Source: JBGSMF01 sp964651475
GTDB taxonomy: Bacteria; Chloroflexota; Anaerolineae; Fen-1058
DNA length: 64,000 nucleotides
Direction of reading: 5' to 3'
NCBI GenBank assembly: GCA_964651475.1
Contig: CAZYXV010000017.1
Coordinates: 28,396-92,395 of the forward strand
In this document: positions 7,393 through 15,647 of the stretch, in pieces
Layout: every line of letters begins with the position of its first letter
How positions within the stretch are numbered: the first letter of the stretch is position 1
Notes under the pieces: model-generated
The model's database searches: none
Told to the model about the DNA's origin: nothing
The model's input: only the letters and a program-made list of their open reading frames with translations
Position numbers and translations under genes: made by a program

Positions 7393-8481
7393 ATGTCAAC
7401 CCAATTACCCTTTATCCGCATCAAAGGTACACACAAAGAAATCGGTCTGGCAATAGGCCAGGAAATGAGCGCCGCCATACGCGGTCAAATCGAAGCGTAT
7501 CACGCCATGATGCCCCAGGCTGAAGAGGTTGGCCTGACGTGGTCGCAGGCGGTGCTCCAGGCGCGCAAGTATCTGCCGTTTTCCGAAGAGTTTTATCCCC
7601 AATACGCGGAAGAGATGCGCGGCATTGCCGAAGGCGCGGGGGTGGACTTTGACGACGTCAACACGCTCAATTGCCTGGAGGCCGTGGCCTCGGACGCGCT
7701 GCACCTGCGGTGCACCAGCCTGGCGGCCGGGCCAGAAGTGACCGAAAGCGGCAGCGGCGTATTTGTGGCGCACAATGAAGATTGGATGCCAGCCGATTTG
7801 CCGTTCGTGTACGTCGTCCAGGCCGAACCCGACGACGAGCCGGCCTTTTTGGGCGTGGCGTATGGGGTGCTGTTGCCTAACCTGGGCTTTAATGCGGCCG
7901 GTATTGCGCACGTGGCCGATTCGGTGTATCCGAATGACGTGCGGCTGGGTATCCCGCGCATCATTGTCACCCGCGCCATCTTGGGCGCGCGCACTCTGGG
8001 ACAGGCCATCCAGGCCGCGCTGCACAAGCGCCGCGCCGCCGGCTATAATCACCTGATCGCCGATCAGAGCGGCGAGATTTACAACGTCGAGGTGTCGGCC
8101 ACCGCGTTCGAAGCGATGTACGCCGCCGAACATTGGACGGCGCACACCAATCATTATCTCTCGCCCGTGATGCGCGCGCTCGAAGAGTCGCCCGAGTTGT
8201 TGACCAACTCGCGCGTGCGTTACAATCGCGCCCGCCACCTGATGCAGGGGCGGCTGGGCAAGCTGGCCGAAACTGATTTTGAGACGATCCTCTCGGATCA
8301 CGTCAATCATCCCAGCGGCATTTGCAGCCACAATGAAGCCTGCGCCTCGCCGTTCGATTGTTCGGTGACCATTATATCGCTGATCATTGATATGGCCGCG
8401 CGCACGTTGCGAGTGTGCTGGGGCAGCCCGTGCCAGTCGGCTTTGCGCGGCGGCTGGCAAAAGTTTCAACTCAAACCTTGA
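7393..8481 (+). CDS. C45-family autoproteolytic acyltransferase/amidohydrolase
   Basis: The 362-residue protein resembles acyl-CoA:6-aminopenicillanic acid acyltransferase and related Ntn hydrolases. These precursors cut themselves before a cysteine, which becomes the N-terminal nucleophile. The likely site is LHLRCTSLA, with C107 as nucleophile. Other family marks are AHNEDW around residue 125 and the region GFNAAGIAHVADSV. Bacterial members hydrolyse amide bonds of small acylated amines or peptides. Next to aminotransferase, dehydrogenase, CoA-transferase and creatininase genes, it may release an amine or amino acid that enters the pathway. That last point is inference. Confidence 0.8.
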   Translation: MSTQLPFIRIKGTHKEIGLAIGQEMSAAIRGQIEAYHAMMPQAEEVGLTWSQAVLQARKYLPFSEEFYPQYAEEMRGIAEGAGVDFDDVNTLNCLEAVASDALHLRCTSLAAGPEVTESGSGVFVAHNEDWMPADLPFVYVVQAEPDDEPAFLGVAYGVLLPNLGFNAAGIAHVADSVYPNDVRLGIPRIIVTRAILGARTLGQAIQAALHKRRAAGYNHLIADQSGEIYNVEVSATAFEAMYAAEHWTAHTNHYLSPVMRALEESPELLTNSRVRYNRARHLMQGRLGKLAETDFETILSDHVNHPSGICSHNEACASPFDCSVTIISLIIDMAARTLRVCWGSPCQSALRGGWQKFQLKP

Positions 8482-8490
8482 GAGGTGTCT

Positions 8491-9531
8491 ATGTCACTCG
8501 ATCGTTCCCCCCTCGTTACAGTGTTTGTGGCGGTTATGATTTTGGCCGCGGCCGCCATGGCGTGCAACGCTCCCAGCGGCGCAACGGCGCCGCCGCCCGC
8601 CGAGACCCAGCCGCCCCAGGCAACGCCCCTTGCGCCGCCCGGCTCCGAGCTGGTTACTCTCACCCCCGGCTTGCCGGCCAACCCGATGGGCGCGACCAAC
8701 GTGGAGACGCACATTCGCAGCGGCCCCGGCACCGATTATGCCACGCTGGGCGTTCTGGCGGTGGGCCTGCCCATCCGTCTCACCGGGCGCAACGCCGACA
8801 AATCCTGGCTGCAAGTCGAGTTTTCGGCCAGTCCCGATGGGCGCGCGTGGATATTCGCGGCGAACGTGAACGTCAATCCGGCGGTCAACGTTGACGCTTT
8901 GCCGGTGATCAGTGTGCCGCCCGCGCCCACGCGCACGCCAACCCCGTCACCCACTGTGACGCCCACCTCCAGGCCGCCGACGGCTACGGCCACACCCACG
9001 CGCCGGCCATTGCCGGCTACCGCGCCGCCGACCGTCATGTCCATCTTGCGCGCCGACAAAACCCAGTTGACGCCGGGCCAATGTACGACGCTGCGCTGGG
9101 ATGTGGATAATGTCAAGGCGCTGTACATGGATTTTGGGCAAGGCAAAGAGGCGCTGGTGGGTCACGATACGCGGCAGGTGTGCCTGGAAACGACGACGAC
9201 CTATACGCTAGAGGTGCTCAATAGCGACGATACGTGGAGCCAATACGCTGTCACCATCACGGTGAGCGGGCAGTGCGGCAACACGCCCATCATTGCTCGC
9301 TTTGAGGTCAGCGATTCTAAAGTCAAGTCGGGCAAGAGCGTGATCTTTAGTTGGGACGTGTTGTGCGCCCAGGCCGTGTTTTTCAAGGAAGATGAGGGCG
9401 AGCTTCAGCCCGTCGGCGGCCACGACTGGCGCCGGGTTTTGCCGTTAGAGACGACGGTTTACCACCTGATCGTCATTGCAAAAGATAACAGCGAGATGCG
9501 AGAAGAAATCACTGTCAAGGTCGAGAAATGA
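8491..9531 (+). CDS. SH3-domain lipoprotein with tandem Ig-like domains
   Basis: An exported lipoprotein of 346 residues. The signal peptide ends in a lipobox (AAAMAC) with C25 as the lipidated cysteine. Then come a Pro-rich linker, an SH3b domain (around residues 65-125, with the NVETHIRSGPGTDYATLG start), a Thr/Pro linker and two similar Ig-like beta domains. Each Ig-like domain has the pattern xxGxxxxxxWDVxxxxxxYxxF, and the protein ends at EEITVKVEK. The start at 8491 follows GAGAGG. Its TGA overlaps the ATG of the creatininase-like gene. It probably binds cell-wall or extracellular ligands; no enzymatic site is visible. Confidence 0.75.
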   Translation: MSLDRSPLVTVFVAVMILAAAAMACNAPSGATAPPPAETQPPQATPLAPPGSELVTLTPGLPANPMGATNVETHIRSGPGTDYATLGVLAVGLPIRLTGRNADKSWLQVEFSASPDGRAWIFAANVNVNPAVNVDALPVISVPPAPTRTPTPSPTVTPTSRPPTATATPTRRPLPATAPPTVMSILRADKTQLTPGQCTTLRWDVDNVKALYMDFGQGKEALVGHDTRQVCLETTTTYTLEVLNSDDTWSQYAVTITVSGQCGNTPIIARFEVSDSKVKSGKSVIFSWDVLCAQAVFFKEDEGELQPVGGHDWRRVLPLETTVYHLIVIAKDNSEMREEITVKVEK

Positions 9532-10616
9532 ATGCGATGGTTTACGAAGAATTGACGTTTCCTCAGGTGGCCGCTTTGCCGCGCGCGACGCCGCTGGTTA
9601 TTCCGTTAGGCCAGGGGCACAGCGCGGCGAGCCTGGCGCGCGCCGTGAAGCGCGAGCAGCATGCCGCGTCCTTTGTGGCGCTGCCGGCGCTGCCGGGCGC
9701 CTGGCTGCAAGCGGTCCGCCCGGCCACGCTGCGCCGCGTGCTAGCCAGCCTGCGCGCTTCGCTCCGGGCGCAGGGCTTTACTCGAATTTTGCAGGTTGAG
9801 GGCCGCGCGTCACCCATCAAAGGTTCCAGGTCAAAAACTGTGCTCGTCGCCGTCGGCCATACCGAGCAGCACGCTTATCACTTGCCGGTCAATACCGATA
9901 CGCTCATCGTAGATGCGATTGCGCGCGGCGTAGAGGCTGCTTTGCCGGATCAAGTGCTGCGCGTGCCAACGCTTCCTTACGGCGTCTCGATGCACCGCGA
10001 CCAGTTCCCGGCCACGTTGACTGTCCAGCCGCGCGCGTGGGAAGATATGGTGTTCGAGTTGGTGGGCGCGTTTGCCGCGCGCGGCTTTGACAAGTTTTAC
10101 TTGCTCAATGGCCACGGCGGCAACCACTCGTTTCTCGTCAACGTCGTCAAATATGCCGGGGATCGTTGGCCGGGCATTTTCTGCGCCACGTCTTTTTTGT
10201 ATCTGACGGGCGCCGGCTACGAGGCTATCAGGCGCTTGCGCGCTTCTCCCTTTCCGGGCGGCATGGGGCACGCCTGCGAATTGGAGACATCCCTGGCGTT
10301 GCACTTGCGCCCCGATTTGGTTCACATGGAACGCGCCGTGGACGAGACGGGCTTTATCGCCACCTCGGAGTATTACATGGATTGGGTGGAGGGGGGCGCG
10401 CTGATTGCCAATCCGCCGTGGACCGACGACACGCGCACAGGCGCGTATGGGCAGCCCTCTGCGGCCACGGCTGAAAAGGGCGCGGTGTGGCTGCAAGCAG
10501 CTATTGACGAGCAAGTGGAGCACGTGCGCCAGGTGATTGAGCAGCAGGAACGCCGCCTGGCGCAGCGCCGCGAATGGTGGGGCGGGGAGGTGGGGCGCTG
10601 GACGCCAGCGCCCTGA
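9528..10616 (+). CDS. Creatininase-family amidohydrolase
   Basis: The 362-residue protein belongs to the creatininase / creatinine amidohydrolase family of metal-dependent amidohydrolases. Metal ligands are visible as E113 and H115 in VGHTEQHAYHLPVNTD, D124, H196 in LLNGHGGNHS and E251 in HACELETS. Family members act on creatinine, formamides in cofactor biosynthesis, or other cyclic amides. The first ~95 residues are extra. They look like a decayed copy of the same fold: TPLVIPLGQGHS resembles the start of strand 1, and LRAQGFTRILQVEG resembles the segment before NGHGGN. The start overlaps the stop of the lipoprotein gene (ATGA). Substrate unknown. Confidence 0.82.
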   Translation: MNAMVYEELTFPQVAALPRATPLVIPLGQGHSAASLARAVKREQHAASFVALPALPGAWLQAVRPATLRRVLASLRASLRAQGFTRILQVEGRASPIKGSRSKTVLVAVGHTEQHAYHLPVNTDTLIVDAIARGVEAALPDQVLRVPTLPYGVSMHRDQFPATLTVQPRAWEDMVFELVGAFAARGFDKFYLLNGHGGNHSFLVNVVKYAGDRWPGIFCATSFLYLTGAGYEAIRRLRASPFPGGMGHACELETSLALHLRPDLVHMERAVDETGFIATSEYYMDWVEGGALIANPPWTDDTRTGAYGQPSAATAEKGAVWLQAAIDEQVEHVRQVIEQQERRLAQRREWWGGEVGRWTPAP

Positions 10617-10618
10617 CG

Positions 10619-10646
10619 TTGCGCGAAGCAGGGGGTGTGGTATACT
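10619..10646 (+). promoter_or_regulatory. Sigma70-type promoter of the Trm112-like gene
   Basis: TTGCGC (10619-10624), a 16-base spacer and TATACT (10641-10646), followed 25 bases later by a strong AGGAGG ribosome binding site and ATG. This suggests that a new transcript starts here after the creatininase gene. Confidence 0.6.
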
Positions 10647-10680
10647 CTCTCACCGATAACACAAAAGCATAGGAGGCGCT

Positions 10681-10914
10681 ATGGTAAGCCAGGAGTTGTT
10701 GGATATTTTGCGGTGCCCGGCGTGCGTCAGCGGGCCGACTCGCCGCCCCGGAGATGACCCGGGCCGCTTGCAGTTAGTGAATAACGTTTGGTTGGTGTGC
10801 CAGGAAGCAGGCTGCGGCCGCAAGTATCCCATCAAAGACGATATCCCCGTCATGCTCATCGAAGAAGGCGACAAGTACGTCAATACGCCTGTGGATCAAT
10901 TGCCGGCCCCGTGA
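10681..10914 (+). CDS. Trm112-like zinc-ribbon protein
   Basis: A 77-residue protein with the Trm112/YcaR pattern: ELLDILRCPAC near the N-terminus, CQEAGCGRKYPI in the middle and a DIPVMLIEE end. The paired cysteines (CPxC and CxxxxC) probably bind zinc. Family members are small activators or partners of methyltransferases, or stand alone with unclear roles. AGGAGG lies 7 bases upstream of the ATG. Its last codons overlap a GTG start of the following HEAT-repeat gene (GTGA at 10911-10914), so the two are translationally coupled. Confidence 0.85.
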   Translation: MVSQELLDILRCPACVSGPTRRPGDDPGRLQLVNNVWLVCQEAGCGRKYPIKDDIPVMLIEEGDKYVNTPVDQLPAP

Positions 10915-11489
10915 TTCAAGAGGCGCTATCTGGGTTGCGGCAGGCCGCGCTGAGCGGCGATGACGACCTGGCCGAAACGTTGGCGGCGGGGTTGGACGAG
11001 CGCGCCGCGCCGGGATTGCAGGCCATGCTTTTGGATGCTAACCCGGACGTGCGTTGGTGGGCTGTGCGCGCGTTGGCGGTCATCGGGGCCGATCCTCGTT
11101 TGTTCGCTCCCTTGCTGCAGGACCCGGATAGCAACGTGAGGGCGTGCGCGGCGCTGGCGTTGGCCCAGGCGCCGCCCACCGGCGTAGTGGAAGAGATGGT
11201 GGAGACGCTGATAACACACCTGGCCGATCCCGACTCTCGCGTGGCTGATTTGAGCGCGTTGGCGCTGGCTCGCATGGGGCCGGCGGCGTCGCCCGCGCTC
11301 GTCCGCGCGCTGGAAGGGTCAAACCTTGCCGCGCACAGCCGCGCGGCGCGGGCGCTGCGGAGCGCGGCCACGCCTGAGGCGATCCCGGCGCTGCTTGGCG
11401 CATTGGAGGGCGATAGCGTGAGCGCGGACTATTACGCTCAAGACGCGCTGGAGCGGTTGGGTGTGGGGCTGGTTTTGTTCAAGCCTTAA
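10911..11489 (+). CDS. HEAT-repeat protein
   Basis: A 192-residue alpha-solenoid made of HEAT/PBS-lyase-like repeats. Repeats can be seen around DANPDVRWWAVRALAVIG, DPDSNVRACAALALAQA, DPDSRVADLSALALARMG and AHSRAARALRSAATPEAIPAL. Such proteins are scaffolds for protein-protein contact and have no enzymatic site. I chose the GTG start that overlaps the stop of the Trm112-like gene, because longer readings would run deep into that gene. The operon ends at the perfect hairpin at 11491-11523. Confidence 0.75.
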   Translation: MIQEALSGLRQAALSGDDDLAETLAAGLDERAAPGLQAMLLDANPDVRWWAVRALAVIGADPRLFAPLLQDPDSNVRACAALALAQAPPTGVVEEMVETLITHLADPDSRVADLSALALARMGPAASPALVRALEGSNLAAHSRAARALRSAATPEAIPALLGALEGDSVSADYYAQDALERLGVGLVLFKP

Positions 11490-11490
11490 A

Positions 11491-11523
11491 AGAAACCTGG
11501 TTTCTGACAGAAACCAGGTTTCT
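11491..11523. terminator. Perfect palindromic bidirectional terminator
   Basis: Two 15-base arms (AGAAACCTGGTTTCT and AGAAACCAGGTTTCT) around a GAC loop form a perfect hairpin. It lies between the 3' end of the HEAT-repeat gene on the plus strand and the 3' end of tRNA-Lys on the minus strand. It can serve both. Confidence 0.7.
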
Positions 11524-11532
11524 AGTGAGGAA

Positions 11533-11605
11533 TGAGCCGTGCAGGACTCGAACCTGCAACCCTGGGCTTAAAAGGCCCCTGCTCTGCCATTTGAGCTAAC
11601 GGCCC
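11533..11605 (-). tRNA. tRNA-Lys (anticodon TTT)
   Basis: Acceptor GGGCCGT/ACGGCTC, D stem GCTC/GAGC, anticodon loop CTTTTAA giving anticodon TTT, T stem GCAGG/CCTGC with loop TTCGAGT, discriminator A. CCA is not encoded. It stands alone on the minus strand, opposite to its neighbours. Confidence 0.95.
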
Positions 11606-11664
11606 GGCGAGCGAGAGTATAACATAAGGATTAGAGGCTGTCAACTGCGAGTTGGGAGGAATAG

Positions 11665-12258
11665 ATGGAAGAGCGAACCTATCACGGCGATCTCGAGCCA
11701 AACGAAATAGCCAGCGCGTTGATGGCGCAGTTTAACCAGGGCGGCACGGTGGCGCAGCGCTTTATCCAGGGCGAGCGCGTGATTGTGCAGATCGGTTCGC
11801 GGGACCGCGGCGGCCGCGCGGAAAACGCGCTCACGGTGAGCCTGGCCAAGACGCCCGACGGGGTCAATGTGGCGGTAGGTCAGCAAAGGTGGGTTGACGC
11901 CGCGGCCGACCTGGCGCAGGCTGGGCTGGGGGCGTTATTCAATCCCTTGTCGCTTTTGTCACGACTCGACGATATTGTTCAGGACGCCGGCAGCTTTGCA
12001 CTGCCGACGCAGGTGTGGCAAGCAGTGGAAGATTATTGCAAGAGCGTGGGCGCGGGGCTGGGCGGCTCGCTCCAGCAAACGGCCATCACGTGCCCCTATT
12101 GCAACGTGGCTACTCCTGCTGGTTCTTCGACGTGCCCCAGTTGCGGCGCGCCGCTGGGCAACATGCAGCCCATTTATTGCCACGTGTGCGGGCTGGCCGC
12201 GCCTTACAATGCCAAGACGTGCAAGCGGTGCGGGACCAGGCTGACGCTGGCCAGGTAA
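11665..12258 (+). CDS. Zinc-ribbon protein of unknown function
   Basis: A 197-residue protein I do not recognise at the N-terminus (residues 1-140), which is a mixed alpha/beta region without signal peptide. The C-terminal 55 residues hold two zinc ribbons: CPYC...CPSC (with the pair spaced by about 15 residues) and CHVC...CKRC. Ribosome binding site GGGAGGA precedes the ATG. Zinc ribbons of this type occur in many Chloroflexota and Cyanobacteria proteins as structural knuckles. Function unknown. It converges with rnhB. Confidence 0.7.
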   Translation: MEERTYHGDLEPNEIASALMAQFNQGGTVAQRFIQGERVIVQIGSRDRGGRAENALTVSLAKTPDGVNVAVGQQRWVDAAADLAQAGLGALFNPLSLLSRLDDIVQDAGSFALPTQVWQAVEDYCKSVGAGLGGSLQQTAITCPYCNVATPAGSSTCPSCGAPLGNMQPIYCHVCGLAAPYNAKTCKRCGTRLTLAR

Positions 12259-12270
12259 GGCCAGTGCGTT

Positions 12271-12924
12271 CTACGTTTTGCCTTCTACTTGACTGGCTAC
12301 TGGTCTATACGTTTGCCGGTGGATAGGCGATATTCCCAGCCGCGCCAGCGCTTCCCGGTGCATTTGTGTGCCATAGCCTTTGTGAGACAAGAAACCATAG
12401 CCCGGGTACAATGCGTCGAGTTCGGTCATTTGCCTGTCGCGTGTGACCTTGGCGAGGATAGACGCGGCAGCGACTGACAGGCACAATGTATCGGCGTGAT
12501 AGAGCACGCGCTGATGCTGCGGCAGATTGGGTAGCTTGACGGCGTCAATCAGCAGCGCGTCGGGCGCGAGCGGCAGCGCTTGCACGGCGCGCGTCATGGC
12601 CAGGCGCGTGGCCGGCACAATGCCCAGCGCGTCAATTTCGGCGTGGCTGGCTTGCCCCACGCCCCACGCGATGGATGCCTGGCAAATGAGCGGGTACAGC
12701 GCTTCGCGCTGCGCGGGCGAGAGCAGCTTGGAATCGCGTATGGGGTAAGGCAAGCGCGCGCGGCGAGGCCAGATCACAGCCGCCGCCACCACCGGCCCGG
12801 CCCACGCGCCGCGCCCCGCCTCGTCAATGCCGGCCACCCGGGTGTAGCCCTTGCGGGCCAGCGCGCGCTCTTCACGCAGGTCTGGCGTATTAACGAGGGG
12901 AGGGCGGGGGGAGGATGTCGTCAT
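12271..12924 (-). CDS. rnhB: Ribonuclease HII
   Basis: RNase HII cuts the RNA strand of RNA-DNA hybrids and starts removal of single ribonucleotides from DNA. The active-site residues are visible: D34 and E35 in AGIDEAGRGAWAGPV, an Asp in LLIDAVKLP, and an Asp in VTRDRQMTELD. The GYGTQMHREAL and SPIHRQTYRPV blocks are also typical. Length 217 residues is normal. The start overlaps the end of the upstream glycosyltransferase gene by 35 bases, so a slightly later start is possible. The gene ends in TAG, a useful fact when judging the suppressor tRNA at 34364. Confidence 0.95.
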   Translation of the reverse strand: MTTSSPRPPLVNTPDLREERALARKGYTRVAGIDEAGRGAWAGPVVAAAVIWPRRARLPYPIRDSKLLSPAQREALYPLICQASIAWGVGQASHAEIDALGIVPATRLAMTRAVQALPLAPDALLIDAVKLPNLPQHQRVLYHADTLCLSVAAASILAKVTRDRQMTELDALYPGYGFLSHKGYGTQMHREALARLGISPIHRQTYRPVASQVEGKT

Positions 12925-13699
12925 ACATGCCCCTCAGTTGGTTGAGCTTGACGCGGATAACCTGGCGGCCCATATCAATAGACTCGTAGATGTATCGCTG
13001 CAATTCTCCCCGCTGGCTTTTGGTATTGCTCTGGTCGCGATTGCTCCAGCTCACCACCACTTCCTTGATGGAATATCCGGCTTTGTCAACCAGGTAGAGC
13101 AGTTCCACGTCATAGGCCGTGACCTTCCAGCCGCTCGGTTTTCCTCGTTGCCTGAAAAATTCCAGGTGCGGGAAAATATCCAACGCCGCCTGGCGGCGGC
13201 ACAATTTAAAGCCGCATTGAGTATCGGCAATGTGGCGCAAGAGGAACAGGCCGCGCAGCGCGCGAAAGACAATGCTGCCCACCTTGCGGACAATTGAAAA
13301 ACCTTCGCGCCCCATGCCTCTCGACCCGATGATCATCGCATAGCCTTGTTGGCGCCAGGGAAGCAGCTTGTCCAGTTCGCCAATGGGCGTTGATTGGTCC
13401 ATATCCGTAAAGAGGACAAGCTCCCCCTGGGCGTGTTGGATGCCGGCCCATATCGCCGCTGGCTTGCCGCCGTGCGGAATATCAAGCAGCGCAAAATGCT
13501 CCTTGTTTTGGATGGATTGCCGGAGCAGGCTGGAGCTGTTGTCGGTGGATTCGTCGTTGACGACGATGACTTCCCAGGCGTACTCTTGCCGGGCCAGATA
13601 GTCGTACACTTCGTCCAGCGCGCCGCGTTCCAGGTTTTTGGCTTCGTTGTAGCACGGGATAATGACAGAGATGAATGGCGTTTCGATGAGACACCTCAC
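12890..13699 (-). CDS. Family 2 glycosyltransferase (dolichyl-phosphate glucosyltransferase-like)
   Basis: A 269-residue GT2 enzyme with the GT-A fold. The N-terminal signature is ISVIIPCYNEAKNLERG, the nucleotide-binding aspartate lies in VIVVNDESTDNS, and the metal-binding motif is FTDMDQSTP. The later block IADTQCGFKLCRR is typical of polyprenyl-phosphate glucosyltransferases such as DPG synthase. It lacks clear membrane helices and so is probably peripheral. It probably loads a sugar onto a lipid carrier for surface polysaccharide. It is followed by rnhB in the same direction with a 35-base overlap. Confidence 0.85.
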   Translation of the reverse strand: MRCLIETPFISVIIPCYNEAKNLERGALDEVYDYLARQEYAWEVIVVNDESTDNSSSLLRQSIQNKEHFALLDIPHGGKPAAIWAGIQHAQGELVLFTDMDQSTPIGELDKLLPWRQQGYAMIIGSRGMGREGFSIVRKVGSIVFRALRGLFLLRHIADTQCGFKLCRRQAALDIFPHLEFFRQRGKPSGWKVTAYDVELLYLVDKAGYSIKEVVVSWSNRDQSNTKSQRGELQRYIYESIDMGRQVIRVKLNQLRGMYDDILPPPSPR

Positions 13700-13740
13700 A
13701 GGTTTGGATTGCGTGTGGAAGCATACCCGACTTGCCGCTT

Positions 13741-14709
13741 TTAGTCAACCGGGGCGAGCGCGCCCAAAAGGTACGCATCGTCCACGCGCCGCGCGGCCTG
13801 CACGGCGCGCCGTTTGCGCAGCATGGCGGGCAGGCCAAGCACGCCGGCCAGTTGCCCGCGCAGCCGCGCCCGCGCCGCCGCGCCGCGCCACGCCTTCAAA
13901 GCGTCGAGCGTGATGCGCCACTGCGCCCGCGCAATGGAGCGCCAGTGGCGCCGCAACAGCGATCCCGGATAATTTTTGGCCAGCACCCAGATGAAATTCC
14001 GCCCGTCGTGAAAACTGGCCGTCACGCCGCCGCCGGTGGCCGAGAGCATGTGATACACCACCGCGCCCGGCGCGTAGACGCATCGCCAGCCGGCCAGTTG
14101 CGCGCGCCAGGCCAGGTCCACGTCTTCACACGAAAAAAAGAAATCCTCGTCCAACAGGCCAATCTCGTCGAGCATGGCCCTGCGGTAAGCGGCGCTGCCG
14201 CCGTTGGCGCTGAACACGTATTCTTCGCGGTTGAATTGGCCCGCGTCTTGCTGCCACACGCCGCGATTTCCGGGGATGCCATCCAGCCGGTAAAAGTCGC
14301 CGGCCGCGTGAAATACGTGGCGCCTGTCAAATAACAACATCTTGCTGGCTACCAGGCCGGCCTCGGGATGGCGCTCGAACGCGGCGATGACATTTTCCAA
14401 CCAGCGCGGGTCGGCTTCAGTATCGCTGTTGAGCAGCGCGACGATGCGCCCCAGCGCGGCGCGTATGCCGGCATTGCACCCACCCGCAAAGCCGCGATTT
14501 TCCGGCAGCGCGATGACGTGAACCTCTGGATAATCCCGCTTCAACACATCCACCGAATTATCGCGCGACGCATTGTCTACCACAATGACCTGGCGTTGGG
14601 TACACGTTTGCCGGCGCAGCGCTTCCAGGCAGCCGGGGAGCAGGTGCGCCCCATTCCAATTGGGAATGACGACGGTGACGAGGGGGGGGACAGGCGTGTC
14701 AGCGAGCAT
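13741..14709 (-). CDS. Family 2 glycosyltransferase (rhamnosyltransferase-like)
   Basis: A 322-residue GT2 enzyme. The signature VTVVIPNWNGAHLLPGCLEAL, the block VDNASRDNSVD, the LLNSDTEAD metal motif and the acceptor-side FSCEDVDLAWRAQLAGWRC are all typical of the GT2 subgroup that includes rhamnosyltransferases. I chose the ATG at 14709, which overlaps the end of rfbD by 11 bases; the longer reading would run through rfbD. Being next to a dTDP-rhamnose biosynthesis gene, rhamnose transfer to a cell-surface glycan is a reasonable guess. Confidence 0.85.
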   Translation of the reverse strand: MLADTPVPPLVTVVIPNWNGAHLLPGCLEALRRQTCTQRQVIVVDNASRDNSVDVLKRDYPEVHVIALPENRGFAGGCNAGIRAALGRIVALLNSDTEADPRWLENVIAAFERHPEAGLVASKMLLFDRRHVFHAAGDFYRLDGIPGNRGVWQQDAGQFNREEYVFSANGGSAAYRRAMLDEIGLLDEDFFFSCEDVDLAWRAQLAGWRCVYAPGAVVYHMLSATGGGVTASFHDGRNFIWVLAKNYPGSLLRRHWRSIARAQWRITLDALKAWRGAAARARLRGQLAGVLGLPAMLRKRRAVQAARRVDDAYLLGALAPVD

Positions 14710-15544
14710 GTGCCACGTGGTGAATATAGTCCGCCAGGGCGTCTTGCCACGCGCGCAGCGTGATGCCCAACTCCGCGCCCACGTAATTGCGCAGCGGCGC
14801 GTAGAGGGGGGGCGTCGAGGGGCGGCAGAACTCGGACGAGGGGATGGGCGCGATGGGCACGTGCGCGCGCCCCGATAGCTCCATGATCTTGCGCGCAAAA
14901 TCATAGCGGCTGGCGGCGCCGTCGTTGACAAAGTGATAGACGCCATACGCCTCAGAGCCGATCAGTTGAACAATGGCGCGCGCCAGGTCGTCGGCGTAGG
15001 TGGGCGATCCGATCTCGTCGTTCACCACGCGCAGAGAGCCGTCTCGGTCGGCCAGTTGTATCATCTTGGCGACAAAATTATTGCCGCCGCGCCCGTATAG
15101 CCAGGCCGTGCGCACGATGTAAAACTTGTCCAACAAATCGCGCGTGAATTGCTCGCCGGCCAGCTTGCTGCGCCCATAGGTGTTGATGGGATGGGGAGGA
15201 TCAAATTCAAGGTACGGTTCGGTCTTGCGCCCGTCAAAGACTTCATTCGTGCTGACGTATACCATGGGGCGCCCAACAGCCTGGCAGGCCAGCGCCACGT
15301 TGCGCGCGCCGAGCGCGTTGATACGATAGGCGGCGTCGGGGTCGCGCGTGCAGCCGTCCACATTCGTATAGGCCGCAGAATGAATGACGACGTCGGGCCG
15401 AAACTCGGTCACGATGCTGTTAAAGCGAGGCCGGTTGAGAATATCACATTCGGGTAAATCAAGCGGAAAGATTTCGGCCCCTTCCAGGACGGCTTGCAGT
15501 GCGCGCCCCAGTTGTCCTTTGGCGCCGGTGATTAGAACATGCAT
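14699..15544 (-). CDS. rfbD: dTDP-4-dehydrorhamnose reductase
   Basis: This 281-residue short-chain dehydrogenase should carry out the last step of dTDP-L-rhamnose synthesis. The N-terminal Rossmann motif is LITGAKGQLGRAL, with later blocks HSAAYTNVDGC, YVSTNEVFDG, and the catalytic Tyr-Lys pair in NTYGRSKLAGE. Length and motifs fit RfbD/RmlD. The other rml genes are not in this window. It opens the minus-strand glycosylation cluster (rfbD, GT2, GT2, rnhB) and is divergent to trmD. Confidence 0.9.
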   Translation of the reverse strand: MHVLITGAKGQLGRALQAVLEGAEIFPLDLPECDILNRPRFNSIVTEFRPDVVIHSAAYTNVDGCTRDPDAAYRINALGARNVALACQAVGRPMVYVSTNEVFDGRKTEPYLEFDPPHPINTYGRSKLAGEQFTRDLLDKFYIVRTAWLYGRGGNNFVAKMIQLADRDGSLRVVNDEIGSPTYADDLARAIVQLIGSEAYGVYHFVNDGAASRYDFARKIMELSGRAHVPIAPIPSSEFCRPSTPPLYAPLRNYVGAELGITLRAWQDALADYIHHVAHAR

Positions 15545-15647
15545 GGTTGCCTCCCCGGTACAGGTGACACTTGGTCGAAAACGTGATAGAATAGCATAGC
15601 TTGATTATAGCATGGCTGTGGCCTGCCTGCCATTGATAGATGGTCTT

